A stretch of 64,000 nt of DNA from Rubripirellula tenax (GTDB taxonomy: Bacteria; Planctomycetota; Planctomycetia; Pirellulales; Pirellulaceae), in assembly GCF_007860125.1 (NCBI RefSeq), contig NZ_SJPW01000003.1, positions 830,764 to 894,763 on the forward strand, read 5' to 3'. Every line of letters starts with the position of its first letter. Position 1 is the first letter of the stretch. The position numbers were made by a program, and so were the translations under genes. The notes under the pieces were generated by a model. That model was not told where the DNA came from, did no database searches, and saw nothing but the letters and a program-made list of their open reading frames with translations. This document shows, in pieces, positions 9,304 through 16,497 of the stretch.

Positions 9304-9915
9304 CTATGCGACCAATTCGACTTTCAGCGCGTTGTGGATTTCGGGTTGATCGTCAAAATTCAACAACATCAAATCATCGCCAAAACCGATTGCAGCAGCG
9401 TAGACGACGGTTGGGAAACTTTGGCGATCGATGTTGAAGGTGGTGACCGTATCGTTGTACAGGCCACGAGCGAACGCTATCCGATTTTCGGTGCTCGTCA
9501 ATTCTTCGGTCAGTCCGGCGATGGTCTCGTTGGCCTTTAATTCGGGATAGGCTTCGATCAACATTGCCAAGCGTCCGATCGCTCCACCGAAGGCTGATTC
9601 CGATGCGGACCATGAACTAACGGTCGCCGGGTCGTTCAATTGTCCGCTAACGCCGGATAGCTTCGACGATGCGTTTCCGCGTGCGGCGATCACGGCTTCC
9701 AAGGTTTCACGTTCGTGACCCATGTAGGAACGGACGGCTTCGACCAGGGAAGGGATCAAGTCGTATCGACGCTTCAATTGCACTTCGATTTGCGAAAACG
9801 AGTTGACTGCGACTTGTTGGGCTGCAACCAATCGGTTGTAAGTGCGGCTGATCAGAACCGCCGCCAGCGTTAACAAAGCGACAACGATTGCGAAGGGCAC
9901 AAGCATTACTAACAT
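9304..9915 (-). CDS. LemA family protein
   Basis: A 203-residue protein with one N-terminal membrane anchor followed by a helical bundle. Family hallmarks are ISRTYNRLVAAQQVAVNSF then QVQLKRRYDLIPSLVEAV-like text, and a C-terminal RIAFARGLYNDTVTTFN. The function of LemA is not well defined; it commonly sits beside M48/HtpX proteases, as here. The ATG at 9915 (or 9906) is favoured over the in-frame TTG at 9927. Confidence 0.93.
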   Translation of the reverse strand: MLVMLVPFAIVVALLTLAAVLISRTYNRLVAAQQVAVNSFSQIEVQLKRRYDLIPSLVEAVRSYMGHERETLEAVIAARGNASSKLSGVSGQLNDPATVSSWSASESAFGGAIGRLAMLIEAYPELKANETIAGLTEELTSTENRIAFARGLYNDTVTTFNIDRQSFPTVVYAAAIGFGDDLMLLNFDDQPEIHNALKVELVA

Positions 9916-9945
9916 GAGTCGAACCAATGGGAAGTGAGGGTAAGG

Positions 9946-10830
9946 CTACTTTGTTGAGGGCGTCCACATGCCCCATCGAATCACGGTCTGTTTCCAGTCT
10001 TCGATGATCGCGCTGAACAGAAACGAAGCGTTGGCCGCATATCTTGGAACCAGTCGTTTGGGATCGCTTAGCATTCGATAGGCCCATTCCATGCCGAACC
10101 GCTGCCACGCTTCGGGTGCTCGTTTTGCAGTTCCCGCAATGAAGTCGAACGAAGCGCCCAACTGGATGCTGACGGGGACGCCGAGTCGGCGATAGTTTTC
10201 ATGGATCCATTGCTCGCCCTTGGGCTGGCCAAACGCGACCAACAAAATCGCGGCGCCGGATTCTTTGATTCGGGCGTCTTGAGCGGCTTGTTCTTCGTCG
10301 CTTAATTTTCGAAACGGAGGTGATTCCACACCGGCGATTCGCAATCCCGGGTACATCGTCGAGAGTCGCTCGGCGCAGGTCGCCGCGACACCCGGTGCGC
10401 CGCCAAGGAAATAGATGCCCCAACCTTTTTCACCGGCGCGCTGGGCCAGCCGATAAATCATTTCGCTGCCGGCGACGCGCTCGGGAAGCGGTTCGTCATT
10501 GAGTCGGCTGCGCCAGACGATGGGTTGTCCGTCGGCCAGAATCAAATCGGCTTCGCGAGTGATCGGCTTCATCTCGTCGCGCCGATGGTTCAGCATCGCG
10601 TAGTTCAAATTGGCCGTGATGACATAAGCCGGTTGGCCGTGCGTCACCAGGCCTTCGATACTGTCGACGGCTTCGTCCAAGGTGACGTGATCGAACGGCA
10701 CGCCCCAAACGACCGAACGCGTGTGGCGAATCGGTGGCGACTCGGCGGGCAATGATGGAAGCAACGTCGGTGCAACGACGGGGCTGTTCCCGGGCATCGA
10801 AGTGGGCGAAGCATCAATGGGCGTGGACAT
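9946..10830 (-). CDS. WecG/TagA/CpsF-family glycosyltransferase
   Basis: A 294-residue GT26 enzyme, transferring a sugar from a nucleotide donor to a lipid-linked intermediate at the inner face of the membrane. Family features are VITANLNYAMLNHRRDE, ADLILADGQPIVW, YFLGGAPGVA and a C-terminal RAPEAWQRFGMEWAYRML. The ATG at 10830 (MSTPIDAS) gives a normal length, while the frame stays open to 11001. It precedes lemA and M48 with a 30-base gap, so it may share their transcript without functional relation. It is divergent from the gene at 11016. Confidence 0.92.
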   Translation of the reverse strand: MSTPIDASPTSMPGNSPVVAPTLLPSLPAESPPIRHTRSVVWGVPFDHVTLDEAVDSIEGLVTHGQPAYVITANLNYAMLNHRRDEMKPITREADLILADGQPIVWRSRLNDEPLPERVAGSEMIYRLAQRAGEKGWGIYFLGGAPGVAATCAERLSTMYPGLRIAGVESPPFRKLSDEEQAAQDARIKESGAAILLVAFGQPKGEQWIHENYRRLGVPVSIQLGASFDFIAGTAKRAPEAWQRFGMEWAYRMLSDPKRLVPRYAANASFLFSAIIEDWKQTVIRWGMWTPSTK

Positions 10831-11015
10831 GATTGAGAGAATCGTCGGTGGAAAAAGGGGAACCCGTGCCAAGAACGCTAGGTCACCCATAGACTGGGTG
10901 CACCCGTCCGTAGGTGCTACGCTTCTATGGCAAGTCGCCTTGGCGACCGACTGCGACGAATTTGTCGGTTGTGCCGGGTGTTCGTTTCCTTCATCCCCCA
11001 TGGGTTTCGCCGATC

Positions 11016-12194
11016 GTGTCCGACGTTCGCCCCGCTCAATCGAATCATGCAGCCAAGCCGTTGATCGTTTTGTCCTTTGAAGGCTTGGCGACGGCAGCGG
11101 TTGGTTGTTACGGCTCGTCTTGGAATCAAACGCCGGCGATCGATACCATCGCGACCGGCGGTTGTGTTTGGGATCGCTGGATCGCGACCGATGACGAATC
11201 CGCAGCCGTGATGCAAAAGTGGTTCGCCGATCAAGTCGACCACTGGTCCCAACGCTATCGCGATCGGGGACAGTGCAGCGGTGGCGCCGTTGACTTGATC
11301 ACAGATGATCCATCAATCGGGCGCCATGCCGATTGCTTTGATCGCGTGATCACGTTGCCACAGTTGCCCGTTGGTGACACCGACGAACCGGCGGATGACA
11401 TTGAAAGCACCCAATTGGCATCGATCATTGCGGCAGCGATCGAACGCGATTCGGAAGCGGAACCTTGGAACGTGTTGTGGTTGCACAGCAATTTTTTAGC
11501 CAATCGCTGGGACGCGCCACGGTCGTTATTCCCGATCGACGAAATCGAACTGCCTTCGCGTGAAGCGTTCGAAGATGTCGAACTGATCGGAATGCCGAAC
11601 GACGAAGTCATCGACGAACCGACGTTACCGATTTTCGACACCGTTGCAGTGCCGCGCCAGCCGATCGGCGATTCGGTCGATCCGGACTGGATCACGTCAT
11701 GGATGCGCACGTACGGATGTCAGGTGCGATTGATCGATTTGATGATCGAAGTGTTGTTGCAATCGATTGGGGTGGAGGATCCGCAAGTGATTGTCGTCGG
11801 CACGAACGGATTCGCGTTGGGACAAAACGGATGGATCGGCCATCATTGCGGTCCACTGCGCAGTCCAGAAATTCGCGTGCCTATGATCGTTAGCGACATC
11901 GGACCGATTCGAATATCTGGCCCAACATCGGACCAGACGATGGTCGACTTGCTTTGCCAATTGGCCGACGGTTCGTGTTCTCTGATATCGCCTGCGGCGT
12001 GGGTCAAGACCGATCCGAGCTTAGAGATACGCACGCAATCGTCGCGTGCTCGCGCGGCCGTGACGACGCCCAAGTGGTTCTATGTCCGCGACGAAGATGA
12101 GCAAGAACATCTGTTCCTGAAGCCTGATGACGTCGAGGATTTCAATGACGTCGGGCGACGGCGTCTCGACGTGATCGAAGAATTCGATATCTAG
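11016..12194 (+). CDS. Sulfatase-fold protein lacking catalytic residues
   Basis: About 392 residues from a GTG at 11016. The opening PLIVLSFEGLATAAVGCYGS, followed by TPAIDTIATGGCVWDRW, aligns with the start of sulfatases (NIVLIxxDxLRADxLGCYG, TPNIDxLAxxG). Late in the protein, VIVVGTNGFALGQNGWIGHH followed by IRVPMIVSD matches the sulfatase stretch that normally reads TSDHGExLG. The metal-binding Asp pair is replaced (SFEG), the CxPxR nucleophile motif is absent and DHG is TNG, so it is probably not a sulfatase. No signal peptide is evident. It may be a binding or scaffold pseudoenzyme. Confidence 0.6.
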   Translation: MSDVRPAQSNHAAKPLIVLSFEGLATAAVGCYGSSWNQTPAIDTIATGGCVWDRWIATDDESAAVMQKWFADQVDHWSQRYRDRGQCSGGAVDLITDDPSIGRHADCFDRVITLPQLPVGDTDEPADDIESTQLASIIAAAIERDSEAEPWNVLWLHSNFLANRWDAPRSLFPIDEIELPSREAFEDVELIGMPNDEVIDEPTLPIFDTVAVPRQPIGDSVDPDWITSWMRTYGCQVRLIDLMIEVLLQSIGVEDPQVIVVGTNGFALGQNGWIGHHCGPLRSPEIRVPMIVSDIGPIRISGPTSDQTMVDLLCQLADGSCSLISPAAWVKTDPSLEIRTQSSRARAAVTTPKWFYVRDEDEQEHLFLKPDDVEDFNDVGRRRLDVIEEFDI

Positions 12195-12221
12195 CGAGAA
12201 CGGATTTTTTCCCCACGCATC

Positions 12222-12257
12222 AAAAAAAACCTCGCCGATCGGATGATCGACGAGGTT
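12222..12257 (-). terminator. Intrinsic terminator, probably bidirectional
   Basis: A 13-bp stem with one mismatch (12228-12240 / 12245-12257) has loop GGAT. On the minus strand it is followed by a run of eight T (12222-12229), about 50 bases after the stop at 12309. On the plus strand it is followed by TTCTTTATTTC, so it may also serve the gene ending at 12194. Confidence 0.8.
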
Positions 12258-12308
12258 CTTTATTTCGACTAGAAGTTCGATGCGACCCGAAGCGGATCGC
12301 AACCGAAA

Positions 12309-13022
12309 TCATGCATCGGTTGATGCATCAGGTGTCGGTGCCGGTGGTGCGGCTTCTTCGACTGCTTCGACAGCGTCGCTGCTGCTGGCCGGTGCTTCGG
12401 CTGCGGGAGCAGCTTTAGGGGCAGGAGCGGCTTCTGCGGTTGGTGCAGCTTCGACAGCGCCACCTTCAGAAACGGTCTGGACGCTACCGGGGACGAGTTG
12501 TTCGCCCGGTGCCAAGTCGTAGCCTTGGCTGCTGCTGTCCATCATCACTTCGCCGGTCATGCCTTGATCGCTAACGGCTTCGCCACAACCGACGCAACCT
12601 GCGCCAGTCGCCATCGGTGCCGATTCCATCATAGGAGCTTCCATCATCATGGGAGCCATTTCGACCGAGCCACCACAGCAAGGTGCTGACATTTCAACGG
12701 CCGGAGCCATTTCGACAACGCCACCACAGCACGGTTCGGCAACAGGTGCCGGTGCGCAACAGGGTTCGGCAACCGGTGCTGGTGCACAGCAAGGTTCTGG
12801 AGCTGGTTCGCAGCAAGTTGGTTCGGGAGTGCAGCAACCCGAGGATCGTTTTGCTTTTAAGCGTGAGAACAATCCACAGCCACCGCCACAGTTCTTATTG
12901 GCGTGAAGCTTTGCGAGCAATCCACCACCGTGGTTGCAACCGGCTTGCGCCACGTTCATGTTCAAGGACGCACTGATCAAAAGTGCGAATGCGGCAATGC
13001 CGCTCACCACGGTCCGATTCAT
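12309..13022 (-). CDS. Secreted Cys/Pro/Ala/Met-rich repeat protein
   Basis: A 237-residue exported protein starting at ATG 13022 behind a good GGGAGA ribosome site. The signal peptide ends near NVAQA. The mature protein starts with Cys/Gly-rich text (CNHGGG, CGGGCG) and then tandem repeats of EPCCAPAPVA and CCGGxVEMAP. A Met/Pro segment follows, and the tail is Ala/Pro/Glu-rich and disordered. Abundant CC pairs suggest disulfide cross-linking or metal binding in the envelope (inference). Similar low-complexity proteins are common in planctomycetes. The gene is flanked by its own terminator at 12222. Confidence 0.8.
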   Translation of the reverse strand: MNRTVVSGIAAFALLISASLNMNVAQAGCNHGGGLLAKLHANKNCGGGCGLFSRLKAKRSSGCCTPEPTCCEPAPEPCCAPAPVAEPCCAPAPVAEPCCGGVVEMAPAVEMSAPCCGGSVEMAPMMMEAPMMESAPMATGAGCVGCGEAVSDQGMTGEVMMDSSSQGYDLAPGEQLVPGSVQTVSEGGAVEAAPTAEAAPAPKAAPAAEAPASSSDAVEAVEEAAPPAPTPDASTDA

Positions 13023-13106
13023 AGAATTCTCCCAAGATTTCGGAGTGCTTGGTGCGATCCGAATTCGCACATCATTTCGAAGGCTCCCAAATCCTTGGGC
13101 TCCCCA

Positions 13107-13142
13107 ACCGAACCGTCGGCAACATGCCGACCGTCATTCGGT
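13107..13142. other. Nested stem-loop upstream of the Cys-rich gene
   Basis: The inner stem is GTCGGCA / TGCCGAC with a three-base loop. An outer stem, ACCGAA / TTCGGT, brackets it with small internal bulges. It lies about 85 bases before the start at 13022 and may be a terminator for the upstream lipoprotein transcript or a 5' leader structure. It has no strong T tract. Confidence 0.4.
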
Positions 13143-13206
13143 CTTTCATCGACAAAGCGTACACTGCGTAAGATGCGTAAGTTTTGCCGCTCGCGTAATT
13201 TCGTCG

Positions 13207-13419
13207 TTACAGTACCTGGACGATGGCGAGTGTCAATCCGTCATCAAAGTGCGGGCGGCCGGTAATGGAAGGTTTTGCGGCATGGTTCGGGGCACGACGG
13301 GCCCGAGTTGAGCTCCGTTTTGCCGCGAATTCCAACGTTTGGGCGAGCGCAACGTCGGATAGCCACCCGTTGGGGTGGCTGGCAGAGGCGAACGAGATGG
13401 GGAGACAGAAAACCGCCAT
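13207..13419 (-). CDS. Possible small secreted protein (doubtful)
   Basis: A 70-codon frame whose first 20 residues (KLAFMAVFCLPISFASA including upstream in-frame codons) look like a signal peptide. The remainder (LEFAAKRSSTRARRAPNHAA) is compositionally unlike neighbouring proteins and has no recognisable domain. There is no clear ribosome site. It may be a chance frame. Confidence 0.2.
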   Translation of the reverse strand: MAVFCLPISFASASHPNGWLSDVALAQTLEFAAKRSSTRARRAPNHAAKPSITGRPHFDDGLTLAIVQVL

Positions 13420-13479
13420 GAATGCCAGTTTTCGCTGGAAATCATGGGTCAGCCGGGTGCCCGGCCGGGCGATCGGGGC

Positions 13480-14079
13480 CTACCGAGCGATCGTATCGTT
13501 GGCGGCCGGTGGGGCCGTATCGTCGAGCAATTGCGCCAGACGTTGTCCGTTTTCGAAGTCGATGATCAGCGGGTTTTGGTTCGGATCAATCTCCATGGCC
13601 AAACCGGAAATTCGCCATCCGACGGATTCGCGTTGTAGCGCCCATACGACTTGATACTCGACTTTTGAGCCGTCTGTGGTCGGTTCGCCCCAAATCGAGT
13701 GAACGAGAGCAGATCCCGGCTCATCAGGAATCATTTCGGCTCGCGTTACGGTGAATTTGGCGTTGGGAGATCCAATCGGCTGGACGTTGCGGCCGATTCG
13801 CCGTAGTTCTGACTGGGCTTGCTGGGTCAGCAACGATCCGGCACCGGAATCCGCGCCGCCGCGTCGGACTAGATCCAGAAACTGGCTGACAACATCGGTC
13901 GGGCCGGGAACCGATTCACCGTCAACGGTGGTCACCGATGCGACGGAACCGCCCGTGGTGGACGCATCTGCGACGGCATCCGTTTTCGAGCCGCAACCGA
14001 TCGACGTCAAAAACAGAGGCGATACCAGGGTTGCCAGAAGGAGTTTCGGCCAGGCTTTGCAGAATTCGAATCGTGCCAT
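13480..14079 (-). CDS. Hypothetical lipoprotein
   Basis: A 199-residue exported protein. A basic start is followed by a hydrophobic stretch ending in the lipobox LTSIGC, so C29 should be lipidated. A Thr/Ser/Ala-rich linker leads to a compact domain with VVSQFLDLVRRGG (helix) and ALVHSIWGEPTTDGSKVEYQ. The layout resembles NTF2-like or DUF4878-type lipoproteins, in which a helix followed by strands forms a cone-shaped pocket; this is only a structural guess. The gene is alone, with a 457-base gap downstream. Confidence 0.75.
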   Translation of the reverse strand: MARFEFCKAWPKLLLATLVSPLFLTSIGCGSKTDAVADASTTGGSVASVTTVDGESVPGPTDVVSQFLDLVRRGGADSGAGSLLTQQAQSELRRIGRNVQPIGSPNAKFTVTRAEMIPDEPGSALVHSIWGEPTTDGSKVEYQVVWALQRESVGWRISGLAMEIDPNQNPLIIDFENGQRLAQLLDDTAPPAANDTIAR

Positions 14080-14297
14080 GGAAGGAGCCGTATAGGGATG
14101 TGGGGTTGGACAGTGTGTGTGTCGGTAAGCACTTCCTGTAGGAAATCAAATCCGGCGGGGTCAAGACAAGCGATCCAAGATTCTGGGTTGGTAGCCGAAG
14201 AATGACCGAGGCATTCACCTACCGCCCTGAATCGCTTTAACCCACAATGGGCCTCGCACGCTTACCCCGAATCCAATAGCTAACGCAAAGAACCCTG

Positions 14298-14900
14298 ATG
14301 GCCGCGGACGAAAAAAACACAATCGAAGTCGACGGCAAAGAGGTAAATCTCAGAAACCGACCGCTGGCTGCTCTTCTGGCTTGGCTGATCCCCGGCGCGG
14401 GACACGTTTACCAAGGACGAACGACCAAGGGATGTTTATTTTTCGTCTGCATCATGTCGGCGTGGATTTTGGGATTCGCTCTCGGCGGCGGCCACGTTGT
14501 TTACGCGTCGTGGCAGCCCGGTGACAAACGTTGGCACTATTTTCTGCAGGCGGGCGTCGGCGCGGTCGCATTGCCGGCGATGATCCAAGGCGACCGGATG
14601 CGGAAAGCCACTGCCAATGGACGCACGTCACCGGCCTACGAACCACTTTGGGGAGGTTTCATGGCACCACCGTTTCGACCGGTGTTGGAAAGCGAAGCGG
14701 ATGAGGTGTCGGCGTGGTACGCGCGGCGCGGCGCGGGCTATGAATTGGGCACCTGGTACACGGTGATCGCGGGATTGCTAAACATATTGGTGATCTACGA
14801 TGCTTATGGGGGACCGTTGGCGATCCCGATCAGTGGTCGCAAGAAAGACGGCGAGGCGGAATCAACCACAGCCTCCGAAACTTCGCCGGCCCAGGCCTAG
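14298..14900 (+). CDS. Membrane protein, DUF6677-like
   Basis: A 200-residue integral membrane protein. After a charged N-terminus (IEVDGKEVNLRNRPLA) come hydrophobic segments around LLAWLIPGAGHVYQGRTTKG and FFVCIMSAWILGFALGG. A soluble loop (residues 75-155) and one more helix near the C-terminus (TVIAGLLNILVIYDAYGG) follow. The PGAGHxYQGRxxKG motif resembles TM2-type small membrane domains and matches what I remember as planctomycete DUF6677. It is the first gene of a rightward run with 14951 and trkA. Its function is unknown. Confidence 0.75.
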   Translation: MAADEKNTIEVDGKEVNLRNRPLAALLAWLIPGAGHVYQGRTTKGCLFFVCIMSAWILGFALGGGHVVYASWQPGDKRWHYFLQAGVGAVALPAMIQGDRMRKATANGRTSPAYEPLWGGFMAPPFRPVLESEADEVSAWYARRGAGYELGTWYTVIAGLLNILVIYDAYGGPLAIPISGRKKDGEAESTTASETSPAQA

Positions 14901-14950
14901 CACTCGCGCAGTGCGACTTGGACTTCATCCCCACCACGGACTCTCTCACC

Positions 14951-15142
14951 ATGCTCTCGATCGCTCCATCTTATCTGCTGTACTACGTTCCACTGATCAT
15001 CGCGATTTCGTTGGTCTTCGGCGGTACACGTCATGAGGACACGTCGTTGGTTCTGCGACACGCGTGGCAAACCGGTCGCTGGATCACCGGATTTATGGCA
15101 ATCATCTTTGCCGTGATTTGCGTTTTGGATTGGATGGCCTAA
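14951..15142 (+). CDS. Small two-TM membrane protein upstream of trkA
   Basis: A 63-residue protein starting at ATG 14951 (MLSIAPSYLLYYVPLI). Two hydrophobic helices (YLLYYVPLIIAISLVFGG and ITGFMAIIFAVICVLDW) flank a short charged loop (TRHEDTSLVLRHAWQTGR). It ends 4 bases before trkA, so the two are almost certainly cotranscribed and probably translationally coupled. An accessory role in the potassium system is a guess from position; no known family was recognised. Confidence 0.7.
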   Translation: MLSIAPSYLLYYVPLIIAISLVFGGTRHEDTSLVLRHAWQTGRWITGFMAIIFAVICVLDWMA

Positions 15143-15146
15143 TCCG

Positions 15147-16493
15147 ATGCGAGTACTGACTCTTGGCGCTGGTACGGTCGGTCGTTGGGTTGCCGACATG
15201 CTTTGTCGTCGCCGACACAGCGTTACCGTCGTCGACCACAATCCCGAAAATGTTCGCCGCATCAACAGCGAATTGGACGTGCGGGCGATCGAAGGCAGCG
15301 CGTCTCGCAGCACCGTGTTGTTCCAAGCCGATGTATGCGCCGCCGATATGGTATTGGCCGTTACTGGTGATGATGAAGTTAATATCGTCGCGGCCAGCAT
15401 GGCCAAGGCGCTTGGTGCGCGGCGAAGCATCGCTCGCGTGTACGCGCCGGCGTTTCGCGACCTGTCAACGTTTGACTATCAACGTCACTTCAACATCGAC
15501 AGCCTGCTTAGCCTGGAACAACTCTCGGCGTTCGAACTCGCACGCGCGATTCGGAATCCCGATGCGATCCCGCTGGAACACTTTGCTCGTGGACAATTGG
15601 AAGTTTACGAGCTTGAAGTGAACGCCAAAAGCAGCGCCGTCGATCACAAACTTCGCGACTTAAAACTGCCCGCGTCGATCCGCATCGGTTCGATCTCACG
15701 GCAAGGTCGGATGTGGATCGCTAGCGGCGAAGACGAATTGCACGGCGGTGACAGGGTCAGTTTGATTGGGACTCCCGACACGGTCGCCAAGACGCGCAGC
15801 ATCTTCGTCACCAACATCGACGACAAAGCGAAACAACGCGTCATGATCGCCGGCGGTGGCGAAACAGGATATCACTTAGCCGAATCACTCAGCCGACGTG
15901 ACTATCGAATTGTTATGCTCGAACGCGATGTCGATCGATGCGATCACTTGGCAAAGATTCTACCCAACGTGACGCTCGTTCACGCCAACGCGAACCGCCG
16001 TAGCATCCTGGAAGACGAGGGCGCTGGAAAAGTTGACTACTTCGTCGCCTGCACCGGCAGCGACGAAAGTAACATCATGGCCGGCGTCGAGGCCCGCGAA
16101 CTGGGTGCAGCGCGAGTCATGTGTGTCGTCGGTCGTCCGGATTATGCCAACGTTGTTGGTAAGCTAGGCATCGACCGCGCGGTGTCTGAACGCGACGTTG
16201 CGGCGAGGCAAATTTTGGGCTTTCTGAACGAAGGTGCCATCATCAGCCAAACGCGTTTGCCCAATGGCACGATCGGCGTGTTCGAATTGGAAGTGACGGA
16301 GGGATCACCGGTCACCCAAGCTAGCTTGGCCGAATTGCCGTTGGCCGGGAAGTGCTTGATCGCGGCCATTCATCGCGATGGCTTCGTTCGCGTTCCAACC
16401 GCTTCGGATCAGTTGAAGGTGGGTGACGTCGTTGTCGCGTTGATCGATCAGTCCGCGACTGAAGATAGTTTGAAGCTCTTTAATCCGGCGTGA
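15147..16493 (+). CDS. trkA: Trk potassium uptake regulatory protein TrkA
   Basis: A 448-residue cytosolic NAD(H)-binding subunit that gates TrkH/TrkG-type potassium channels. It has two RCK modules in tandem. The first Rossmann motif is LGAGTVG near residue 6 and the second is IAGGGETGYHLAE near residue 234. Each is followed by a TrkA_C domain (for example LPNGTIGVFELEV). This is the full-length duplicated form. No trkH gene is in the window, so the membrane partner is elsewhere. The HyuA-HyuB fusion starts 4 bases after the stop. Confidence 0.93.
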   Translation: MRVLTLGAGTVGRWVADMLCRRRHSVTVVDHNPENVRRINSELDVRAIEGSASRSTVLFQADVCAADMVLAVTGDDEVNIVAASMAKALGARRSIARVYAPAFRDLSTFDYQRHFNIDSLLSLEQLSAFELARAIRNPDAIPLEHFARGQLEVYELEVNAKSSAVDHKLRDLKLPASIRIGSISRQGRMWIASGEDELHGGDRVSLIGTPDTVAKTRSIFVTNIDDKAKQRVMIAGGGETGYHLAESLSRRDYRIVMLERDVDRCDHLAKILPNVTLVHANANRRSILEDEGAGKVDYFVACTGSDESNIMAGVEARELGAARVMCVVGRPDYANVVGKLGIDRAVSERDVAARQILGFLNEGAIISQTRLPNGTIGVFELEVTEGSPVTQASLAELPLAGKCLIAAIHRDGFVRVPTASDQLKVGDVVVALIDQSATEDSLKLFNPA

Positions 16494-16497
16494 TGCC

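Larger units (their letters stand above)
13023..13479. other. Intergenic region with stem-loop and doubtful small ORF
   Basis: This 457-base gap lies between two leftward genes. It contains a nested hairpin at 13107-13142 and an uncertain ORF at 13207-13419. The AAGATGCGTAAG-type sequence near 13170 shows a short direct repeat (TGCGTAAG). No RNA gene was recognised. Confidence 0.4.

Noticed and set aside
13223-13654. A 143-codon plus-strand frame
   Set aside because: It overlaps the lipoprotein gene antisense and has no family features.
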